In this document: positions 9,371 to 19,882 of the stretch, piece by piece
How the letters are laid out: every line of letters starts with the position of its first letter
Numbering within the stretch: position 1 is the first letter of the stretch
Assembly: GCF_900078705.1 (NCBI RefSeq)
Contig: NZ_FKIF01000001.1
Span: 310,001 to 374,000 of the forward strand
From: Bordetella ansorpii
GTDB lineage: Bacteria; Pseudomonadota; Gammaproteobacteria; Burkholderiales; Burkholderiaceae_B
Direction: 5' to 3'
DNA: 64,000 nt
Notes under the pieces: generated by a model
The model's database searches: none
What the model was told of the DNA's origin: nothing
Seen by the model: the letters and a program-made list of their open reading frames with translations, nothing else
Position numbers and translations under genes: made by a program

Positions 9371-9371
9371 C

Positions 9372-10378
<1,007 letters not shown>

Positions 10379-10382
<4 letters not shown>

Positions 10383-11431
10383 CATCCGCATCCGCTACGC
10401 TGGCGCAGGGCAGTCCCGCCCCCGCGGTGCTCACCGTGACCGATCTGAAAGTCCATTACCCGCGCGGCCGCTCCGGCTGGTTCGGCAAACCCGAGGTGGT
10501 GCGCGCCGTCGACGGGGTGTCGTTCGAAGTGCGGCGCGGCTCGACGCTGGCCATCGTCGGTGAATCGGGCTCCGGCAAGACCACCACCGCCATGGCAGTC
10601 ATGCGCCTGGCCCCCGTGTCGCATGGCAGCGTGCGCCTGGGCATCACCGACCTGAGCCTGCTGAGCGGACCCGCCCTGCAGGAAGCGCGGCGCCGCGTCC
10701 AGGTGATATTCCAGGACCCGTTCTCGTCGCTGAATCCGCGCCAGCGCGTCGGCGACGCGGTGCGCGCGCCGCTGGAGCTGATGCAGATCGGCACGGCCGC
10801 CGAGCGCACCGCGCGCGTCGACGAACTGTTCCACGCGGTGGGCCTGCGCCCCGAACAGCAGCGGCTCTTTCCGCACCAGTTCTCGGGCGGACAGCGCCAG
10901 CGCATCAACATCGCACGCGCCCTGGCCACGCGGCCCGAACTGGTGGTCTGCGATGAACCGGTGTCGGCGCTGGACGTCGCGATCCGCGCCCAGATCCTGA
11001 ACCTGCTGGGACGGCTGCAACGCGAGCTGGGACTGACCTATCTGTTCATCTCGCACGACATGGCCGTGGTGGAACACATCTGCGACGAGATCGCCGTGAT
11101 GTATCTGGGCCAGATCATCGAGCGCGCGCCGCGTCGCGCCTTCTTCGCGGCGCCCTTGCATCCCTACAGCGTGGCGCTGCTGTCCGCGGTGCCCACGGTG
11201 GGCGGCGGGCGGCGCCGCGCGGCGCGCCGCATCATGCTGCAAGGCGAGCCGCCCAGCCCGCTAGCGCCACCGCCGGGCTGTCGCTTTTCCGCCCGCTGCC
11301 CGGTGGCGGAACCGCAATGCCGCGCCAGCGAGCCCGAGCTGCGCAAGGTCGCGCCCGACCATTGGGTGCGCTGCCACCGCGTCACGCTGGATGCGGGCCT
11401 GCCGCGCGCGCCCCTGTCCATGCCCGACTGA
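10379..11431 (+). CDS. peptide-type ABC transporter ATPase (DppF-like)
   Basis: This 350-residue ATPase is the second of the pair. Walker A GESGSGKTT lies at about 61-69, the Q-loop contains IFQDPFSSLNPRQRV, the signature is FSGGQRQRI and Walker B is VVCDEPVSALDV. The C-terminal oligopeptide-transporter domain ends with GCRFSARCPVAEPQC. The insert RGRSGWFGKPEVVRAVDGVS before Walker A is normal for the DppF/OppF group. It starts at the ATGA overlap at 10379. Confidence 0.94.
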
Positions 11432-11463
11432 GTCCATTCTTTTCCTTCATCCAGAGCCGATCC

Positions 11464-13113
11464 ATGCATCCCATCAAAGTCTTTCGCGCCCGCAAGATCC
11501 TCACCATGAACCGCAGCGCGCCCGAGGCCACGCACGTGGCGGTACGGGAAGGCCGCATCCTGGCGGTCGGCACCCACGACGACGCCCTGTCCTGGGGCGC
11601 CGCCGACGTGGACGACCGCTACGCCGACCAGGTGCTGATGCCCGGGCTGGTCGAAGGGCACAGCCACCTGATGGCGGGCGGCCTGTGGAATTTTCCGTTC
11701 GTGGGCTACTACGCGCGCACCGCGCCCGACGGCAAGGTCTGGGAAGGCTGCCGCGACTTCGAGACCGTGGTGCGCCGCCTGCAGGAAGCCGAGCGCGCCC
11801 TGCCGCCCGGCGACGAACCCCTGCTGGCCTGGGGCTTCGACCCGATCTTTTTCGGCAAGGCGCGCATGACCCGCCAGGACCTGGACCGCGTCTCTTCGAC
11901 CCGGCCCATCGCAGTCCTGCACGCCAGCCAGCACCTGATGAACGTGAACAGCGCCATGCTGTCGCGGGCGGGCATCGACCAGGACACCGACATCGAAGGC
12001 GTGGTGCGCTTCCCTGACGGCACGCCTACCGGCGAGCTTCAGGAATTCGCCGCCATGTTCCCTGTCAACCGGATCATCGGCAACGTCTTCCGGGTCATCG
12101 GCATGTCGGCCGACGGTCTGGAGAAATTCGGCCAGATCGCGCGTCTGGCCGGCGTGACCACCGCGACCGATCTGGTCAACGACCTGTCCGACCACACGAT
12201 GGCCGCCTTGCGCGAGTCGACGCTGCGCCCCGGCTATCCATGCCGCATCGTGCCGGCCTTCAACAGCCTGTACGGCGGGCTGAGCCTGGAAGATAGCATC
12301 GCGCGCGTCCTTCAAGCCCGTACACAGGGCAACGCCAAGCTGCACCTGGGCGCGGTCAAGATCGTGGCGGACGGTTCGATCCAGGGCTTCACCGCAAGAG
12401 TGCGCTGGCCCGGCTATTTCAACGGCGCGCCCAACGGCATCTGGATCCTGCCGCCCGACGAACTGCGCGCGCGCATCGCGGCCTTCCATCGCGCCGGCCT
12501 GCAGATGCACATCCACGTCAATGGCGACGAAGCCACCGAACTGGTGATCGACGCGCTGGACGCGGCCTTGCAGCAACAGCCGCGCGCGGACCACCGCCAC
12601 ACCTTGCAGCACTGCCAGATGGCGGACGCCGCGCAGTTCCGCCGCATGCGCGCCCTGGGCATCTGCGCGAACCTGTTCGCCAATCACATTTTCTACTGGG
12701 GCGACGCCCACTACGGCATGACCATGGGCCCTGACCGCGCCAACCGGATGGACGCCTGCGGCACCGCCCTGGCCGAAGGCGTGCCGCTGGCCATCCACTC
12801 CGATGCGCCCATCACGCCGCTCGGCCCTTTGTTCACGGCGTGGTGCGCGGTGAACCGGCTGACGTCCTCGGGCCGGGTGCTTGGCGAAGGGGAACGCATC
12901 GGCCTGTCCGACGGACTGTACGCCATCACGCTGGGCGCCGCTTATACGCTGAAGATGGACCATCTGATCGGCTCTATCGAAGTCGGCAAGTACGCGGACT
13001 TCTGCGTGCTCGAGGACGACCCCTCCCGCTGCGCGCCCGAGGCGCTCAAGGATCTGTGCATCGCCGGCACCGTGCTGGGCGGCGAACCGACGGACGGGCC
13101 CGCCGCGCCATGA
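11464..13113 (+). CDS. amidohydrolase family protein (YtcJ-like, amidohydrolase 3)
   Basis: This 549-residue metal-dependent hydrolase probably acts on an amide or cyclic-amide bond of the compound imported by the upstream transporter. The first metal ligands are the HSH of GLVEGHSHLMAGG at about 66-68. Later metal or catalytic positions appear in MHIHVNGDEAT, HTLQHCQM and the catalytic aspartate region AIHSDAPITPLGP. The fold is bounded by small N- and C-terminal beta-sandwich pieces, including VLMPGLVEGHSH and YADFCVLEDDPS. The length fits the YtcJ/NfdA group. The ATG at 11464 follows the upstream ATPase by 32 bases. The final codons overlap a COG0523 GTPase gene, which suggests a dedicated metal-delivery partner. 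Confidence 0.9.
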   Translation: MHPIKVFRARKILTMNRSAPEATHVAVREGRILAVGTHDDALSWGAADVDDRYADQVLMPGLVEGHSHLMAGGLWNFPFVGYYARTAPDGKVWEGCRDFETVVRRLQEAERALPPGDEPLLAWGFDPIFFGKARMTRQDLDRVSSTRPIAVLHASQHLMNVNSAMLSRAGIDQDTDIEGVVRFPDGTPTGELQEFAAMFPVNRIIGNVFRVIGMSADGLEKFGQIARLAGVTTATDLVNDLSDHTMAALRESTLRPGYPCRIVPAFNSLYGGLSLEDSIARVLQARTQGNAKLHLGAVKIVADGSIQGFTARVRWPGYFNGAPNGIWILPPDELRARIAAFHRAGLQMHIHVNGDEATELVIDALDAALQQQPRADHRHTLQHCQMADAAQFRRMRALGICANLFANHIFYWGDAHYGMTMGPDRANRMDACGTALAEGVPLAIHSDAPITPLGPLFTAWCAVNRLTSSGRVLGEGERIGLSDGLYAITLGAAYTLKMDHLIGSIEVGKYADFCVLEDDPSRCAPEALKDLCIAGTVLGGEPTDGPAAP

Positions 13114-14081
13114 TCCCGCCACGCATACCGTTGACAGTGCTGGGCGGCTTTCTGGGCGCCGGCAAGACCACCTTGCTCAATCGCATCCTGACGCAATGGC
13201 GGGGCCGTCGCTGGGCGGTGCTGGTCAACGACTTCGGTGCGGTGAACGTGGATGCCCGGCTGGTCGCGGCGCAGGATGACACCCTCATCAGCCTGGCCAA
13301 CGGCTGCGTCTGCTGCCAGATCGGCGACGATCTCGGCGACGCCTTGATGCGCGTGCTGGCCTTGCATCCCCCACCCGAGCACGTGCTGATCGAAACCAGC
13401 GGGGTCTCGGATCCGTGGAGGGTGGCCCAGGTCGGGCTGGCCGATCCCGCGCTGGCGCTGGACAGCGTCATCGTGCTGGTGGACGCCGAGGCCGCGCTGG
13501 ACCAGGACGGCGACGCCCTGCTGCGCGACATGGTCAGGCGCCAGTTGCAGGCTGCCGATCTGCTGGTGGTCAACAAGTGCGACCGCGCCACCGCCGAGGA
13601 GATGGAGGCCTTGCGCGCCTGGCTGGATCACCTGGTGCCCCACACGCCGCGCTACGAGACCGAGCAGGCGGACGTGCCCGAAGTACTGCTGCACGCGCCG
13701 GATCTGGAACACCCGCTGCCCGCCGCGCCCGCGCTCTTGCCATCCGGGCCCGCCGAGCATGGCTATCTGTTTGAAAGCTGGGACTACGCGACCCCGCATG
13801 CGCTGGCCGCCGACAAGCTGCGGGCGCTGCTGCGCGACATGCCGGCAGGGGTGCTGCGCCTGAAAGGTCTGATCCGCACCGATCGGCACGATGCAGCCGT
13901 GATGCAGTTCGCCGGCAAGCATGGTTCGCTGCGGCGGGCCGACGCGGGCTGCACGGTGCAGCGGGCCGGCCGCGTGGTGGCGATCGGCCTGCGCGGGCAG
14001 TTGCCGCGCCAGGCCTTGCAGCGCGCTTTCGACGCTGCCAACCTCGTGGACCTCAAGGGTCTGTTCCAGTCTTCAGAATGA
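13110..14081 (+). CDS. COG0523 / CobW-like P-loop GTPase (putative metal chaperone)
   Basis: This 323-residue GTPase belongs to the CobW/Nha3/ZigA/YjiA family. The G1 loop is GGFLGAGKTT at 12-21, the family metal-binding motif CxCC is present in NGCVCCQIG with cysteines at 66, 68 and 69, and the base-recognition motif NKCD lies in LLVVNKCDR. The C-terminal CobW_C domain includes VLRLKGLI. These proteins load zinc, cobalt or iron into client enzymes. The gene overlaps the amidohydrolase gene by ATGA and ends the operon, so the amidohydrolase is the obvious candidate client. This pairing is inferred from position only. Confidence 0.88.
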   Translation: MIPPRIPLTVLGGFLGAGKTTLLNRILTQWRGRRWAVLVNDFGAVNVDARLVAAQDDTLISLANGCVCCQIGDDLGDALMRVLALHPPPEHVLIETSGVSDPWRVAQVGLADPALALDSVIVLVDAEAALDQDGDALLRDMVRRQLQAADLLVVNKCDRATAEEMEALRAWLDHLVPHTPRYETEQADVPEVLLHAPDLEHPLPAAPALLPSGPAEHGYLFESWDYATPHALAADKLRALLRDMPAGVLRLKGLIRTDRHDAAVMQFAGKHGSLRRADAGCTVQRAGRVVAIGLRGQLPRQALQRAFDAANLVDLKGLFQSSE

Positions 14082-14084
14082 GCG

Positions 14085-14107
14085 CGGGCGGGCCCCGCGC
14101 CCGCCCG
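14085..14107. terminator. GC-rich hairpin between convergent genes
   Basis: CGGGCGGG and CCCGCCCG form a perfect 8-bp stem around a 7-base loop in the gap between the GTPase stop and the ydfG stop. There is no T-tract on either strand, so it may be a weak or factor-assisted bidirectional terminator. Confidence 0.5.
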
Positions 14108-14860
14108 TCAATCGCGCTGCACGGCGAAGTTGCTCCACGATTGCTGCACCGGCATGACTTCGACGCTGTTGATGTTCAGATGCGCCGGCCTGCTGAGTAT
14201 CCAATGGATCGTTTCGGCGATGTCCTCGGGCGTGATGGGCTGTACGCCGCGATACACCGCGTCGGCGCGCTGCGCGTCGCCGCCGAAGCGCACCAGCGAG
14301 AATTCGCTCTCGCTCATGCCCGGTTCCAGGTTCGTCACCCGCACGCCGGTGCCGGCAAGGTCGCAGCGCAGGTTGAGGGAAAACTGCCGCACGAAGGCCT
14401 TGGTGGCGCCATAGACATGGCTGCCGGGATAGGGCCAATTGCCGGCGATCGAGCCCAGGTTGACGATGCCCGCGCCGGCCCCATGGGCGATCAGGCGAGG
14501 CAGCAACAGACGGGTGGCATACAGCAAACCCTTGATGTTGGTATCCACCATGGTGTCCCAGTCATCGAGATCGCAGGCCTGCGCGGGCGCAGTTCCCAGC
14601 GCAAGGCCGGCGTTGTTCACCAGGGCGCGCAGGGTGGAGAACTCGGTGGGCAGCGTGTCCAGGGCGGTCTGCATGGCCTGCCGGTCACGCACGTCCACGA
14701 CCAGGGGGAAAGCCTGCTCGCCCAACTCGTGCGCCAGCGCCTGCAGCCGCTCCTGGCGCCTGCCCGTGATGATCACGCGCCAACCCTGCGCGGCAAAGCG
14801 GCGGGCGGTGGCCGCGCCGAATCCGGAAGTGGCTCCGGTGATGAAGACAGTATCTTTCAC
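14108..14860 (-). CDS. ydfG: short-chain dehydrogenase, YdfG-like (NADP-dependent 3-hydroxy acid / malonic semialdehyde reductase)
   Basis: This 250-residue SDR enzyme closely follows E. coli YdfG along its length. TGATSGFGAATARRF is the NADP-binding loop, with GRRQERL setting NADP preference; NNAGLALG follows, and the catalytic pair lies in VYGATKAFVRQFSLNLR with the serine in LGSIAG. The C-terminus HLNINSVEVMPVQQSW is also YdfG-like. YdfG reduces 3-hydroxy-acid semialdehydes, serine and malonic semialdehyde. The start codon is GTG with GAGGAG about six bases upstream. It follows the TauE-like gene by 10 bp on the same strand. Confidence 0.9.
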   Translation of the reverse strand: MKDTVFITGATSGFGAATARRFAAQGWRVIITGRRQERLQALAHELGEQAFPLVVDVRDRQAMQTALDTLPTEFSTLRALVNNAGLALGTAPAQACDLDDWDTMVDTNIKGLLYATRLLLPRLIAHGAGAGIVNLGSIAGNWPYPGSHVYGATKAFVRQFSLNLRCDLAGTGVRVTNLEPGMSESEFSLVRFGGDAQRADAVYRGVQPITPEDIAETIHWILSRPAHLNINSVEVMPVQQSWSNFAVQRD

Positions 14861-14870
14861 GTATTGCTCC

Positions 14871-15605
14871 TCAGGAAGTCAGGGTGCTCGCCAGGCCAAG
14901 CAAGGATAGCGCCAGCAGCAACCATTGCGTGCAGGCCACCGCCCGCTGCGGCGACACCCGTTTGAACAGGTATTGCCCCAGCCACAGGCCCAGTGCGGTC
15001 GCCGGCAGCAGCCAGGCCACGCGCAGCGGCGTGGCCGGGCCCAGATGGCCGCTGGCGGACATGGCCGCCACCGACACGGCGTCGACCAGGCCGAAGAACA
15101 GGATCAGGGTGGCGCGCAGCGTGGCAGGCGACATACCCGCGTGCGTCAACCAGGCCACGACCAACGGCCCTCCCACGGAGAACGCCGACAGCAGCGCGCC
15201 CGTAACGCCCCCCACGGCGCATGCCGCGCCCTGGCCTCCCGACACGGGCAGCGGCACGCGCGCCAGGCCCAGCATGGCCAGAGTGCCGATCAACAGGTAG
15301 ACCGCCACGGCCATCCAGTGGCCATCGACATAGGCCAGGCCCAGCAGGCCGACCGGTACGCCGCACAGGGCCGACAGCAGCAGCGGACGCGCCATGCCCC
15401 AGTCCACCAGCCCGCGCGCGCCTGGCGCCAGCAACAGGCTGGCCAGCACCTCCAGGCACAAGACCACGGGCACGGCCTCGCGCACGGGCAACAGAAAGAC
15501 CAGGCCCACCACCGCGAAGGCCGCGAAGCCGAAGCCGGTCAGGCCGCGGATGACGCCGGCCACCAGCACGATCAGCCCGGCGGGCAACACAAAGGAAGAC
15601 AACAT
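14871..15605 (-). CDS. TauE/SafE family membrane permease
   Basis: This 244-residue protein has about eight hydrophobic segments. The family's duplicated glycine-rich pattern appears as GVIRGLTGFGFAAFAVVG in the first half and GGVTGALLSAFSVGGPLVVA in the second. TauE/SafE proteins are thought to export sulfite or organosulfur anions. The gene lies upstream of ydfG on the same strand and downstream of a MocR regulator. Substrate assignment is a family-level inference. Confidence 0.85.
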   Translation of the reverse strand: MLSSFVLPAGLIVLVAGVIRGLTGFGFAAFAVVGLVFLLPVREAVPVVLCLEVLASLLLAPGARGLVDWGMARPLLLSALCGVPVGLLGLAYVDGHWMAVAVYLLIGTLAMLGLARVPLPVSGGQGAACAVGGVTGALLSAFSVGGPLVVAWLTHAGMSPATLRATLILFFGLVDAVSVAAMSASGHLGPATPLRVAWLLPATALGLWLGQYLFKRVSPQRAVACTQWLLLALSLLGLASTLTS

Positions 15606-15729
15606 GCGCGGTTCCCGGCAGTTCAGCGGAAAGTACGCACTGTAGAGCCCGCGCGCGCGGCGCGACAGAGCCAGAGGCCCCGGCCTTTGGGTCCAGCCCC
15701 GGCCAGGGGCAGCGCACGGGCCGCGCCGC

Positions 15730-17238
15730 TCAGGCAGTCATTTCCGCCCAGGCCTCGGCCAGCGCCAGGATGCCGGGCTCGATGGCGTCGTGCGCGATGG
15801 CCCCATAACCCAGGCGGAAATATTCGGTGGGCTGCGGCGTCTGCAGAAAGTGGATGTGGCCAGGCTCGATCAGCACGCCGCGACGCGCGGCCAGCCGCTG
15901 CAAAGCCCACGCGTCGGTGCCCGTGGGGCCGCGCAGCCACAACGCCGAGCCCCCCGAGGTGCCGCTGGCGGTCACCTCGGGCAGATGCCGGGCGACAGAT
16001 TGACTGATGGTGCGCCACTTGCGCGACAGCGCCTCCCTGAGCCTGCGGGCGTGCGCATCGAAGTGCCCCATGCCCAGGAACAGCGCCAGGATGCGCTGAT
16101 TGTTGGACGGCGGATGCCGGTACAGGTAGCGACGCAACGCGCGCAACTCGTGAATGAGCTCTGCGTCGGCCACGATGAATCCCAGGCGCACCCCAGGCAG
16201 CAGGCTCTTGGTCAGGCTGCCCAGGTAGATCACTCGCCCGGAGTCGTCCAGGCTCTTGAGCGCCGGATGGTTCTTGCCCAGATAGTTCTGCTCGTTCTCG
16301 TAGTCGTCCTCGATGACGACGAAGTCCGCCGCCGTGGAGCGCTCCAGCAGCGCCATGCGCCGATGCAGCGGCATCGTCACCCCGGTGGGCGATTGATGGC
16401 TGGGCGTGCAGAACACCATCCGGCACGCATCGAGGCGTTCATCCACCACCAGGCCCTGCGCATCGACGCGCAAGGGCCGCAGTTCGCACCCCGCCAGGGC
16501 GAAGATATTGCGCGCATCGACATAGCCCGGCTCTTCCAGGCCGAACGTCATGCCCGGGCGGGCCAGCAGTTGCGCCAGCATGAACAGCGAGTTCTGCGTG
16601 CCGATGGTCACCAGCAGTTGTTCGGGCCCGACCTTGATACCGCGCCGGGGCAGGATGCGCTGGATGATCTGCTCGACCAGCAGGCCGTCGTCCTGCGCCA
16701 CCTGGTCGTCCAGCCAGGTACGCGCGTGCACGCCCGAGGCAGCCAGCCGTGCGCACTCGCGCCATTTCACCGCGGTGATCTCGTCGTATTCGACCTGGCC
16801 GTAGACGAACGGATACTGGTATTCACGCCAATTCCGTGGCTTGACGATGGCTCTGAGCCGGGATGGATGCTGTGCCAGGCGAGCCTCCCAATCGGGCGCC
16901 TCGGCAGGCCGTTCGAACAGCTTGTGCGGTGCGGCCTTCAACCGGGCGTTGAGCTGCTCTCGCAGGTACTTCTCGTTGATGTAGTAGCCGCGCCGGTTGG
17001 AGGCGATCAGGTAGCCCTCGTGAGCCAGCTTCTCGTAGACGATGACGACCGTATTGCGGGAGATTCCCAGGGCCTCGCTGAGCCGGCGGCTGGATGGCAT
17101 GGGCTCGTGTGCGGGCAGCGCGCCCTCGAAGATGGCGTCCAGCAGCTTCTCGCGCAACTGCTCCTGCAGGCCGCGAACCGTGTCGAAAGGCGGGAACAAG
17201 TCTTGCAGAACGTAGCCCCTCGGCGGCAATGCCGACAA
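15730..17238 (-). CDS. MocR-type regulator (GntR wHTH fused to class I aminotransferase-like domain)
   Basis: This 502-residue protein combines an N-terminal GntR winged helix (PMPSSRRLSEALGISRNTVV, near residues 46-65) with a fold-type I aminotransferase-like domain. The PLP-lysine region is SLTKSLLPGVRLGF, and VIEDDYENEQNY supplies the aspartate that contacts the cofactor. MocR proteins use PLP adducts as effectors and usually control neighbouring transporters or amine metabolism; the nearby TauE-like permease and ydfG are candidates. The only usable start in frame before an upstream stop is TTG at 17238 (another TTG at 17229), an unusual but complete N-terminus. Confidence 0.88.
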   Translation of the reverse strand: MSALPPRGYVLQDLFPPFDTVRGLQEQLREKLLDAIFEGALPAHEPMPSSRRLSEALGISRNTVVIVYEKLAHEGYLIASNRRGYYINEKYLREQLNARLKAAPHKLFERPAEAPDWEARLAQHPSRLRAIVKPRNWREYQYPFVYGQVEYDEITAVKWRECARLAASGVHARTWLDDQVAQDDGLLVEQIIQRILPRRGIKVGPEQLLVTIGTQNSLFMLAQLLARPGMTFGLEEPGYVDARNIFALAGCELRPLRVDAQGLVVDERLDACRMVFCTPSHQSPTGVTMPLHRRMALLERSTAADFVVIEDDYENEQNYLGKNHPALKSLDDSGRVIYLGSLTKSLLPGVRLGFIVADAELIHELRALRRYLYRHPPSNNQRILALFLGMGHFDAHARRLREALSRKWRTISQSVARHLPEVTASGTSGGSALWLRGPTGTDAWALQRLAARRGVLIEPGHIHFLQTPQPTEYFRLGYGAIAHDAIEPGILALAEAWAEMTA

Positions 17239-17377
17239 GCCGGCATGATTCGGTGAAGCTTGATTCTACCCCGCTTGCCGCGCGGCCAAACCAAGGATTC
17301 ACAGGGATCGCGGCGGGCCTGCTGCCCGCTTGCGGGGTGACAGCCGCCGCGCGCGGCGCGGCAGCTCCGCGAGGAAA

Positions 17378-19882
17378 TCAGCCGTGTCCACCCAGATAAG
17401 CTTCGGCCAGACTCTCATTGGCGGCGATCTCGGCGGCCGTCCCCTCTGCCACCACCTTGCCGTTCTCCAGCACATACGCGCGGTCGGCCAGGGCCAGCGC
17501 CAGGCCGGCCATCTGGTCCACCAGCAGGATGGTCATCTGCTCATCGCGCAACGTATCCAGCGAAGCGAACAGCTCGGCGATGATCTTGGGCGCCAGGCCC
17601 AGCGAGGGTTCGTCCAGCAGCAGCACGCGCGGCAGGGCCATCAGGCCGCGCGCCACGGCCAGCATCTGCTGCTCGCCGCCCGACAGCAGGCCCGCGCGCT
17701 GATGCTGCCGTTCACGCAGGCGCGGGAAACGGCGCAACATGTCCTGCAGACGCTCCTCGCGGCCCTTGGGGTGCAGGAAGCCGCCCAGGCGGATGTTGTC
17801 CAGCACGGACAGCTCGGGGAAGACCTGGCGGCCTTCCGGCACCAGCACCAGGCCCAAACCGACGACTTCCTCGGCGGGCCGGCGCTCCAGCGAATGGCCG
17901 TCCATGTGCATGGCGCCCGACTGGCTGGCGTGCAGGCCGGCCAGGCAGCGCATCAGCGTGGACTTGCCCGCGCCGTTGGCGCCCAACAGCGCCACCATCT
18001 CGCCGCTGCGCACGCGCAGGCTGACGCCATGCAGCACCGGGTCGGCCCCGTAGCCGGCCACCAGGTCGGCCACGGCCAGCAACTCGGGGGCCGGCATGGC
18101 CAGCGGCGAACGGGGAGTTCGCGGCGCGACCGTCATCGACTCGCCCAGATAGGCCTGCCGCACGGCGGGATCATTCTGCACGTCCTGCGGGTTGCCCCAG
18201 GCCAGCTTGCGGCCGGCGTCGAGCACCAGGACGTGATGCGAGATGCCCATGACCAACGCCATGTCGTGCTCGACCAGCGCCACGCCGACGCCGGCGGCGC
18301 TGATGCGCGACAGCAGCGCCGCCAGCGCGTCCTTGTCCTCGCGGGACAGGCCGGCGGCCGGCTCGTCCAGCAGCAGCACGTCGGGATCGGCGGCCAGCGC
18401 GCGCGCGATCTCGACCAGGCGCCGATCCACGTGCGCCAGTCCGGCGGACAGCTCTTGAGGATCGCCGCGATAGCCGCAGAACGCCAGCAAGGCGCGCGCA
18501 CGGGTACGCGCCTGTGGATCGGCGAAGCGGGCCGTGCCGAACAGGCCGCCCAGCTTGCCGCGCCCCATCGCCAGCACCACGTTGTCTTCCACCGTCAGGC
18601 TGCCGAACAACTGCGAGGTCTGATAGGTGCGCGCCACGCCGGCCCGCGCGATGCGGTAGGCGGGCAATCCGGCCAGCGGCACGGTGGCGCCGCCGGCCGT
18701 GGACAGTTCGAAACCACCGGCCGAGGGCTTGTAGAAGCCGCTGAGCATGTTCAGCGCCGTGGTCTTGCCGGCGCCGTTGGGGCCGATCAGGCTGGTGATG
18801 GCGCCGCTGACCACCTGCACATCCAGTTCGGCCACGGCGCGCACACCGCCGAAGGTCATGCCCAGGCCGCGTGCCTGCAACCGGCCACGCGGGCGTTGCG
18901 CCAGTACCGAGGACGCTTCGGCCGGCACGGCGCCCACCGCGCCCGTGGCCTGGGCCTGCTTGCGGCCCAGGATCTGGCGCGCCAGGCCAGCAATGCCGTC
19001 CGGCGCAACCCACAGCACCAGCAGCAGCAAGGCGCCGAACAGCAGCAGGCGATAGGCTTCCAGCGACGCCAGCAGCTCGGGCAAAGCCCCCACCACCACG
19101 GCGCCGATGACGGGACCGCCCACGGCACCCGCGCCGCCCAGCACCACCACCAGCACGAACAGGATGGACTGCATGAAGCCGAAGGTCTCGGGCGTGACGA
19201 AGCCGGAGAGCGGCGCGAACAACCCGCCCGCCAGGCCCGCCGCGGCGGCCGACAAGGTGAAGGCCACGGTCTTCATCACCAGCGGGTTCAGGCCGATGGA
19301 GGTCGCGGCGGTCTCGCTGTCTTTCACCGCGCGCATCGCCGCGCCCCATGCGCCGCCCGACAGCCGCGCATAGGCCAGCACCAGCACGGCGGCCAGCAAG
19401 ATGGCCAGCACCGCGATGGTCTGCTCCGGGCCCCAGCCCGGCCACAGTTCGGGCGGCATCAGGCCCATGATGCCGCTCTGCCCCCCGGTCAGATCATGCA
19501 TCTCGACGATGGCATGCTGCACGATGAAACTGAAGGCGATGGTGATCATCGCCAGGTACGGCCCCTTCACGCGCAGGGCGGGCAACGCCAGCAAGGCGCC
19601 CAGCGCGGCCGCCAGCAGCGCCCCCGCCACCCAGGCGGGCCAGAAGCTCCAGCCGGCCTTGGTGGTGAGAATGGCCACGGTGTAGGCGCCGATGGCGTAG
19701 AAGCCCGCGTGGCCGAACGAGACCTGCCCGGTCAGGCCCAGCAGCACGTTCAGGCCGATGCCCACGACGGCCAGCAAGGCGATGCTGGCCAGCACGAAGA
19801 CGTAATAGCTGTTCAAGGTAAGCGCCAGGCCGATGCCCAGCGCGGCGACCAGAAAGGTCGCGATGAGCAGTCTGCGGTTCAT
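17378..19882 (-). CDS. fused branched-chain-type ABC transporter: LivM permease + LivG ATPase + LivF ATPase
   Basis: One uninterrupted 834-residue frame contains three subunits that are normally separate. Residues 1-305 are a LivM-like permease with eight to ten membrane segments (LTGQVSFGHAGFYAIGAYTV near 50-69). Residues 335-580 are a LivG-like ATPase with Walker A GPNGAGKTT at 367-375 and Walker B VLLLDEP near 502. Residues 600-834 are a LivF-like ATPase with Walker A GANGAGKST at 634-642, signature LSGGEQQ near 733 and Walker B VLLLDEP near 753. The LivG-part signature reads LAHVDRR rather than a glycine-containing LSGGQ-like sequence. Short alanine-rich linkers join the parts. The start overlaps the livH stop by ATGA. 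Confidence 0.9.
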   Translation of the reverse strand: MNRRLLIATFLVAALGIGLALTLNSYYVFVLASIALLAVVGIGLNVLLGLTGQVSFGHAGFYAIGAYTVAILTTKAGWSFWPAWVAGALLAAALGALLALPALRVKGPYLAMITIAFSFIVQHAIVEMHDLTGGQSGIMGLMPPELWPGWGPEQTIAVLAILLAAVLVLAYARLSGGAWGAAMRAVKDSETAATSIGLNPLVMKTVAFTLSAAAAGLAGGLFAPLSGFVTPETFGFMQSILFVLVVVLGGAGAVGGPVIGAVVVGALPELLASLEAYRLLLFGALLLLVLWVAPDGIAGLARQILGRKQAQATGAVGAVPAEASSVLAQRPRGRLQARGLGMTFGGVRAVAELDVQVVSGAITSLIGPNGAGKTTALNMLSGFYKPSAGGFELSTAGGATVPLAGLPAYRIARAGVARTYQTSQLFGSLTVEDNVVLAMGRGKLGGLFGTARFADPQARTRARALLAFCGYRGDPQELSAGLAHVDRRLVEIARALAADPDVLLLDEPAAGLSREDKDALAALLSRISAAGVGVALVEHDMALVMGISHHVLVLDAGRKLAWGNPQDVQNDPAVRQAYLGESMTVAPRTPRSPLAMPAPELLAVADLVAGYGADPVLHGVSLRVRSGEMVALLGANGAGKSTLMRCLAGLHASQSGAMHMDGHSLERRPAEEVVGLGLVLVPEGRQVFPELSVLDNIRLGGFLHPKGREERLQDMLRRFPRLRERQHQRAGLLSGGEQQMLAVARGLMALPRVLLLDEPSLGLAPKIIAELFASLDTLRDEQMTILLVDQMAGLALALADRAYVLENGKVVAEGTAAEIAANESLAEAYLGGHG

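Noticed and set aside
11164-13122. 652-residue open frame opposite the amidohydrolase gene
   Set aside because: It is antisense to a clear amidohydrolase and is rich in Gly, Arg, Gln and His without domain motifs, typical of shadow frames in GC-rich DNA.
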